Assembly (NCBI GenBank): GCA_016840385.1
Contig: JAEOSL010000077.1
Location: forward strand, 1 to 16,583
From: Candidatus Thorarchaeota archaeon
GTDB lineage: Archaea; Asgardarchaeota; Thorarchaeia; Thorarchaeales; Thorarchaeaceae
Direction of reading: 5' to 3'
Length of the DNA stretch: 16,583 bases
This document shows, piece after piece, positions 12,287 to 16,583 of this stretch. The notes under the pieces were generated by a model. That model was not told where the DNA came from and did no database searches. It saw only the letters and a list, made by a program, of their open reading frames with translations. Made by a program: the position numbers and the translations under genes. The number at the start of each line of letters is the position of its first letter. Within the stretch, counting starts at the first letter, position 1.

Positions 12287-13951
12287 ATGAAACTTAACTA
12301 CAAGCACGCAATTGTTGTCCTAGCTATGGCATTCCTATTTGCATCACCCGCTATTGCAGCAGCTAATGCTAATGAAGCTGTTATAGCTCAGGATATTGGA
12401 TCAGAATTCATCTTTAATTTAATAAATAATGGTGCGGAGGTTGTCTTCACATCAATCGATGAACAAGGTACTCCTACTGTTGTTTATGCACAGCTAGGTA
12501 TTCCTGATAGTGCATTAGGTCTAGATCAAACCGGACCGGGTCAGATGTACGAGGGATGTGTTGCCATGGCTCTGATAGCTACGCAAGGTGAACTTCTAGA
12601 CTATATCTTGGACCTTGTTGGTGGACCACTCTTGAACCTTACTGGTGAGGGAGGTGCAATGAATGCCGCTCAATTCGGTGAAGGTGGATTCGACGTTAAC
12701 TCAATCTTAGATATGATTGGGACAGATTTCAGTTTACTCGTCAATATATTCTTTGACCTTACTGAAGCTCAGGCAGCTGCCAATATGGGAGCAATTCGAG
12801 CACATCTTAACACCAACTTTCAATTTGGATTCGCTGAATTGCTGACTCTACGAGTTGACGAAACTCTATTCCCACCAGAGATGGATATTACACTCCCATT
12901 TGATGCAATAGATCTCTTCATCTATCAAATCACAAATCCATTTGCTGATGCGATAGAAAGCGTACTTGGCGTAATGGATGATACTGGTTTTCTCAGTGTT
13001 ATTGACCAAAGTGTCTTTACAACAGCAAGAGCATCTGGAGCTGGGTTACTAGCAGTACCTGACATGGGTTACCTCATGGACTTAATTGGAGGTTTCATGG
13101 GTGATGGAGAACCTTTTACAGCATCTTCATTCCTGTTATCTCAGTTGCCAGACCTTGATGGTCCTTTGGCTATTGCTGGTGCAGGTTACATTGGAGACCA
13201 AATTCTTTCAACTACATCAGATGAAATCAAAATATTCGAGGACTTGCTGGGTAAAGCTCCCTTGACAAATGTTAATGGATTCACTGATGGTCAATCACTT
13301 GTCGCAGCTATGCTTCCCCCTAATGTCAATGTTACAGGATATTCTCCTGAAGCTGAGGCTCTCAATCGAACATACTATGACAGTGATGCCGGTGTAGTAT
13401 TCTGGAATGCAACAGCATTCGGAGCCGAGAACGATTATACTATTAATTTCGAACCAGGTGCATTCCCACCATTGATTGTAATTGATAGAACTTTCTCACC
13501 TACCACACTGACTTCTGGTGGAACTGTTACTGTGAATGTTGGTATTCACAATGAGGGAGTTAATCCAATCTATAACATAACTTTGGATGATTCCTCAATA
13601 AGTACCACATATCCAGGTATTCCAGTTACTGGAACTCAGACTGCGACTTCAGCAGTTCTTGCTCCTGACGCCTGGTTGAACATCACCTACACTGTAACTT
13701 TCACCAATGAAGGTGGATACGTGTTCTACCCAGCTACAGTTGAGTATGATTACGAAGGTGAAACATATACCAAGAGAACTCATACAGATGGATTTTCTGT
13801 TAGTCCAGATCTTGCTGGATTATTGACGCAGATGATCACTGATGGTATGCCCTATACTGGAATAGCGGTTGGAGTAGTTGGACTGGGTGCAGTCATCAAC
13901 ATTGCAATGATGGCTCGTGGAAGAGGCGCTGGCGGTTCATACCAAGTATAA
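12287..13951 (+). CDS. Secreted, membrane-anchored surface protein with C-terminal Ig-like domain
   Basis: The 554-residue protein starts with a clear signal peptide (positive MKLNYKH, then a hydrophobic core, likely cleavage after residue 25 in SPAIA). A long region without recognised motifs (about 30-390) is rich in Gly, Asp and Leu. It is followed by a CARDB/DUF11-like beta-sandwich (about 395-510) with the typical TLTSGGTVTVNVGIHNEGVNPIYNITL and WLNITYTVTFTNEGGY. A single membrane helix lies at about 523-541, with the short basic tail MARGRG after it. Several N-x-S/T sequons (for example NLTG, NVTG, NRTY, NITL, NITY) suggest N-glycosylation outside the cell. ATG 12287 has AAAGGAGG 9 nt upstream; a longer frame from 12254 would hide the signal peptide. 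It is coupled to the preceding membrane protein and ended by a hairpin terminator. A role in cell-surface structure or binding is inferred. Confidence 0.88.
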   Translation: MKLNYKHAIVVLAMAFLFASPAIAAANANEAVIAQDIGSEFIFNLINNGAEVVFTSIDEQGTPTVVYAQLGIPDSALGLDQTGPGQMYEGCVAMALIATQGELLDYILDLVGGPLLNLTGEGGAMNAAQFGEGGFDVNSILDMIGTDFSLLVNIFFDLTEAQAAANMGAIRAHLNTNFQFGFAELLTLRVDETLFPPEMDITLPFDAIDLFIYQITNPFADAIESVLGVMDDTGFLSVIDQSVFTTARASGAGLLAVPDMGYLMDLIGGFMGDGEPFTASSFLLSQLPDLDGPLAIAGAGYIGDQILSTTSDEIKIFEDLLGKAPLTNVNGFTDGQSLVAAMLPPNVNVTGYSPEAEALNRTYYDSDAGVVFWNATAFGAENDYTINFEPGAFPPLIVIDRTFSPTTLTSGGTVTVNVGIHNEGVNPIYNITLDDSSISTTYPGIPVTGTQTATSAVLAPDAWLNITYTVTFTNEGGYVFYPATVEYDYEGETYTKRTHTDGFSVSPDLAGLLTQMITDGMPYTGIAVGVVGLGAVINIAMMARGRGAGGSYQV

Positions 13952-13970
13952 ACTAGAATATAGATAGTCC

Positions 13971-14016
13971 CAGAGAGTTCATTCTCTCTGTGGATTATCC
14001 TTCTCTTTCTTTTTTG
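13971..14016 (+). terminator. Hairpin with T-rich tail after the surface protein gene
   Basis: A perfect 7-bp stem CAGAGAG/CTCTCTG (13971-13977 with 13984-13990) and loop TTCATT start 20 nt after the stop codon. Flanking CC and GG can extend the stem across a bulged T. A T/C-rich tract with a run of T (about 14000-14016) follows, so this likely ends the 11707-13951 transcript before the agmatinase-like gene. Confidence 0.65.
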
Positions 14017-14035
14017 ATCCTATTTCAATTACAGC

Positions 14036-14995
14036 ATGTTTATTTTGAACGGAGAATGTGCATATTCTATGCCTCTTAAAGACGAGTTGAACGGATATTT
14101 ACGGTTACCTAGAACATTCTTTGGCATTCCAAGACCCGAAACAGGTGACCCAGATGTTGGTGTCATTGGAGTTCCTTACGATATGACATCAAGCTATATG
14201 CCAGGACCTCGATTTGCCCCTGATGTAATTCGTCAAGCTACAGACAGTGAGCGGGTTCATAGTTACTCCCTTTCTCTAGCTCGGAAAGATATTGTCGATA
14301 TACCCTTGACAAAAAGAATCACGCTAGAAGATGTAGGTGATTTGGAGATAACTCTACGACTTCCAGAGGCTGCAGTTGTTGACATCTCTGAAGCATGCTC
14401 CAAACTTGCTATGAGGGAAAGTAACCTCCTTTTCTTGGGAGGAGACCATTTCATAACTTATCCCATTCTCAAAGGTCTCAAGAGAGGACGACCGGGGCGT
14501 TACGGTCTCGTACACCTTGATTCACATGCGGATCTTCATTCAGACATGGGTGGATACGAGCTATCACATTCAACAGGCGTAAGAAGAATGGTTGATGAAG
14601 GCATATTGTTGACTGATGACATTGCTGCGTACGACTTGCGTTCTGCAATTCCTTCCCATAGAGAAGAAATGACTGGGAGTAAAGCACCGATTTCGTCAAA
14701 GAAAGAATTCCACAAACGTGTTAAAGAGATTGGAAAACAAGTTGATTTTCTCTATCTTACAGTTGACATAGATGTCCTTGCTCCTCAAATTGCCCCAGGA
14801 GTAAGCCATCCTGAATCAGGAGGTCTCTCGATGGTCGACCTTGTTGAGCTTCTCATATCCTCTTTTGATACAGGGAAGATTCGTTATGCTGATGTTGTCG
14901 AACTCAATCCGATGGTCGATCCCACAGGAATTACCTCAATTGCTGCAAGAGATATTGTAAAAGAAATTCTCACGGGTTTTGCTAACCATAAGTAA
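14036..14995 (+). CDS. Agmatinase/arginase-family ureohydrolase
   Basis: The 319-residue protein belongs to the ureohydrolase superfamily, binuclear manganese enzymes that split guanidino compounds such as agmatine or arginine to urea. Metal ligands are visible as GGDH (His138), DSHAD (Asp162, His164, Asp166) and VDIDVLAP (Asp244, Asp246). His178 in LSHSTGVRR and Glu260 in HPESGGL are also conserved positions. GVPYDMTSSYMPGPRFAPDVIRQAT (about 45-69) is the agmatinase-like N-terminal signature, and VELNPMVDPTGITS is the usual C-terminal block. The third Asp of the usual DVLDP motif is Ala249, which is unusual. It could supply putrescine for polyamines, but guanidinobutyrase or related activities are possible. 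ATG 14069, eleven codons later (MPLKDELNG), is an equally credible start, since 14036 lies very near the T-rich terminator. Confidence 0.93.
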   Translation: MFILNGECAYSMPLKDELNGYLRLPRTFFGIPRPETGDPDVGVIGVPYDMTSSYMPGPRFAPDVIRQATDSERVHSYSLSLARKDIVDIPLTKRITLEDVGDLEITLRLPEAAVVDISEACSKLAMRESNLLFLGGDHFITYPILKGLKRGRPGRYGLVHLDSHADLHSDMGGYELSHSTGVRRMVDEGILLTDDIAAYDLRSAIPSHREEMTGSKAPISSKKEFHKRVKEIGKQVDFLYLTVDIDVLAPQIAPGVSHPESGGLSMVDLVELLISSFDTGKIRYADVVELNPMVDPTGITSIAARDIVKEILTGFANHK

Positions 14996-15043
14996 ATCCT
15001 GAACAGAGATTTCAAAAAATCACTCGCTATTAACGAGAGAGCA

Positions 15044-15050
15044 GTATATC
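15044..15050 (+). promoter_or_regulatory. TATA-like box for the DUF362 gene
   Basis: GTATATC lies about 55 nt upstream of the GTG start. A start site near 15075 would leave a leader of about 25 nt containing the AAGGAG SD (15085-15090). The 100-nt gap after the agmatinase-like gene has room for this separate promoter. Confidence 0.4.
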
Positions 15051-15098
15051 GATTAGAAAGAAGTGAATCGTAAGATGTTCATTGAAGGAGCTGAATAA

Positions 15099-16172
15099 GT
15101 GAAATCTCAAGTTGCACTAGTTGATATACGGGAACATAAGAATAACTCACTTGCAGAGGGTTTGAAACTAATTGGTGGAATTTCAAAGCTAAACAAATCA
15201 AATCATGATGTTATTCTGAAAGTGGGTGTTTATTCACCTGATTCCAACCATCACACAACCGTAGATGTTACTGGTCAAATAATCAAGGCTTTCGATAAAG
15301 CCCGAAGGATTTACCTCACTGAATCAGATAGTTACAAAGGAACAGGCTCGGATAGGCTTCTGATATGGAAGAAGTTGTTCTCAGACACCGTGATTCCATA
15401 CAATCTTTCCGAAGACAGTGATACACAACCAGTCAAGATCAATACTGATGTGATGGATCTCACTCTCAACCTACCTAAGAAACTCTTCAAACCGAGGATT
15501 TTCGTAACGACTCATGTATTCCGAACCTATAGCAAAGGTAGCGTCCTCAAGAACCTCTTTGGACTTGTACCAATAGTAAAGAAAGCAAAATTCCACAAAA
15601 ATGAGATATTCAATACAATGCTACCTGACATTACTGAAGCTATTGGAGGAATCGATCTAGCAGTTTTAGATGGAAAATACCTTCACGAAGGTCTTGCAAC
15701 ACCAGTCAAAGTCAAGACAGACCTTCTTGTTGTTGGTACGGATGCAGTAGCTTTTGAAACAGTAGGGTACATGCTCTTAGGAATGAAACCACATAAACTG
15801 GAAACAATCCAATCATTTGCAAGACGTGGACTTGGTGTGGGAGATTTCGAGAATATCAAGATTCTAGGAGCTTCATTTGAAACAATGAAAGGACGAGTTG
15901 CAGGTGCACTTGCCGAAGCAATGAGGCTAATGGCGGAACAACCAAGACGGTTCTCACCACCGAAGACAATTGATAACCTCATCAAAATTGGATTCTTCAA
16001 ATTACCCAACAAACGAACTTTTGATGACGTGATGAAACAATTGGAAAAAGATGACTCTCGAGCTGTAGACAAGCGTGCAGAGATACTAGTTACTTTACGA
16101 AGAAGAGTGAAAGGGAAAAAGCTTCAAGGTGAGAAAGGACCTGACGGGTGGATTTTTTGGGTTGAGCAATAA
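15099..16172 (+). CDS. DUF362 domain protein
   Basis: The 357-residue protein matches DUF362, a family of unknown function often found in anaerobes and archaea, sometimes fused to ferredoxin domains. Typical blocks are HDVILKVGVYSPDSNHHTTVD (about residues 36-56), the segment FVTTHVFRTYSKGSVLKNLFGLVP (about 135-158, KNLFGLVP at 151-158), DLAVLDGKYLHEG (about 186-198) and TDAVAFETVGYMLLGMKP. No ferredoxin-type cysteine cluster is present, so this is a stand-alone version. The start is a GTG preceded by AAGGAG (15085-15090) at a spacing of 8. It lies in the same direction as the agmatinase-like gene, but a separate TATA-like element (15044-15050) suggests its own transcript. I infer no specific reaction. 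Confidence 0.87.
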   Translation: MKSQVALVDIREHKNNSLAEGLKLIGGISKLNKSNHDVILKVGVYSPDSNHHTTVDVTGQIIKAFDKARRIYLTESDSYKGTGSDRLLIWKKLFSDTVIPYNLSEDSDTQPVKINTDVMDLTLNLPKKLFKPRIFVTTHVFRTYSKGSVLKNLFGLVPIVKKAKFHKNEIFNTMLPDITEAIGGIDLAVLDGKYLHEGLATPVKVKTDLLVVGTDAVAFETVGYMLLGMKPHKLETIQSFARRGLGVGDFENIKILGASFETMKGRVAGALAEAMRLMAEQPRRFSPPKTIDNLIKIGFFKLPNKRTFDDVMKQLEKDDSRAVDKRAEILVTLRRRVKGKKLQGEKGPDGWIFWVEQ

Positions 16173-16178
16173 CAGAAG

Positions 16179-16185
16179 TTTTAAG
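16179..16185 (+). promoter_or_regulatory. TATA-like box of the TrmB-type regulator gene
   Basis: TTTTAAG is centred about 34 nt upstream of ATG 16216 and no SD follows, so the mRNA is probably leaderless or nearly so. Confidence 0.45.
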
Positions 16186-16215
16186 TAGTAATTGCACATA
16201 AAAATATTGAGAAAA

Positions 16216-16583
16216 ATGACCCTTTCGAGTGAGAAAACTGCAGATGAGATCAGTGCGCGAGCTAGCTCCTCATTACGTGTGTTAGGATTCGGTGCTCATG
16301 AAACTGCAGTAATTCTTGCCCTAAATCAACTTGAATCTGCTACAGTTGCAGATCTTTCAACAGAAACTGGAATTCATCACGCAAATTTGTACGCAGTGCT
16401 TGATTCTCTTGTTGGAAGAGGTCTGGTAGTACTCCTTTCAGGTAGACCGAAAGTCTACCAGTTTTCTCCATTAGCACATGTCAAAGAGATGTTTTCAATG
16501 AAATTGGATCAACTCTTACATGACCTCCAAAAATTACAAGATACTCGGGAATCAACCGGTGTAATCCCTTCACTGATCTATAC
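16216..16583 (+). CDS. TrmB-family transcriptional regulator (3' end cut by window)
   Basis: The frame is open from ATG 16216 to the window end and encodes at least 122 residues. Residues about 22-88 are a winged helix with the classic TrmB layout: GFGAHETAVILALNQLESATVADLS, then ETGIHHANLYAVLDSLVGRGLV as the recognition-helix region, and the wing SGRPKVYQFSP. A helical segment rich in Leu, Gln and Lys (about 92-110) begins the coiled-coil linker normal for TrmB proteins. Members usually control sugar-transport or metabolic genes in archaea in response to a bound ligand, using a C-terminal domain that is not in the window. The TATA-like box upstream and the lack of an SD point to a leaderless mRNA. 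Confidence 0.9.
   Translation, partial: MTLSSEKTADEISARASSSLRVLGFGAHETAVILALNQLESATVADLSTETGIHHANLYAVLDSLVGRGLVVLLSGRPKVYQFSPLAHVKEMFSMKLDQLLHDLQKLQDTRESTGVIPSLIY

Noticed and set aside
15023..15037. CTCG/CGAG hairpin after the agmatinase-like gene as a terminator
   Set aside because: Only 4 bp of stem with a 7-nt loop and no T tract follow; likely chance.

Overview
The window looks like a chromosomal segment of an archaeon, most probably an Asgard archaeon of the Thorarchaeia type. The reasons are a mid-to-low GC content, many winged-helix regulators (ArsR-, TrmB- and orphan-type), a small Roadblock/LC7-like protein, an F420-type luciferase-family oxidoreductase, a nucleoside-type BMP lipoprotein with a transmembrane instead of a lipobox anchor, archaeal TATA-like boxes, and a mixture of leaderless genes and genes with strong Shine-Dalgarno (SD) sequences. 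The lineage is inferred from content; no rRNA or marker gene lies in the window. I see no tRNA, rRNA, CRISPR, insertion sequence or phage gene.

Layout. 1-2639 (minus strand): the ATPase (truncated by the window edge) and the substrate-binding protein of a BMP/nucleoside-type ABC importer, separated by a hairpin-plus-T terminator. 2640-3045: a regulatory intergenic region with a perfect inverted repeat and a GC-richer island. 3046-5017 (plus): a winged-helix membrane protein, then a C_GCAxxG_C_C redox-type protein directly followed by an F420-dependent-type oxidoreductase. 5014-7978 (minus): an ArsR-type regulator fused to a BtrH/C39-like domain, and a UMF1/Atg22-like MFS transporter. 8142-10513: small genes in alternating orientation (NTF2-like protein, alpha/beta hydrolase, four-helix membrane protein, Roadblock-like protein, very basic 56-residue microprotein). 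10510-11474 (minus): a winged-helix regulator and a membrane protein in one operon. 11707-13951 (plus): a polytopic membrane protein with an apparently non-ATG start, coupled to a large secreted, membrane-anchored surface protein. 14036-16172 (plus): an agmatinase/arginase-family enzyme and a DUF362 protein. 16216-end: a truncated TrmB-type regulator.

The most striking signals are: (1) all four convergent gene pairs overlap by exactly 4 bp through shared stop codons, while the three clear hairpin/T-tract terminators sit only where a gene is followed by a non-convergent neighbour; (2) the membrane protein at 11707 has a perfect SD but no ATG/GTG/TTG at the right place, so ATT or ATA must serve as start unless there is an assembly error; (3) an ArsR winged helix is joined to a papain-like (BtrH/C39) domain that seems to lack the catalytic Cys and His, suggesting a ligand-sensing one-component regulator; (4) a 56-residue protein carries lysine clusters at both ends.
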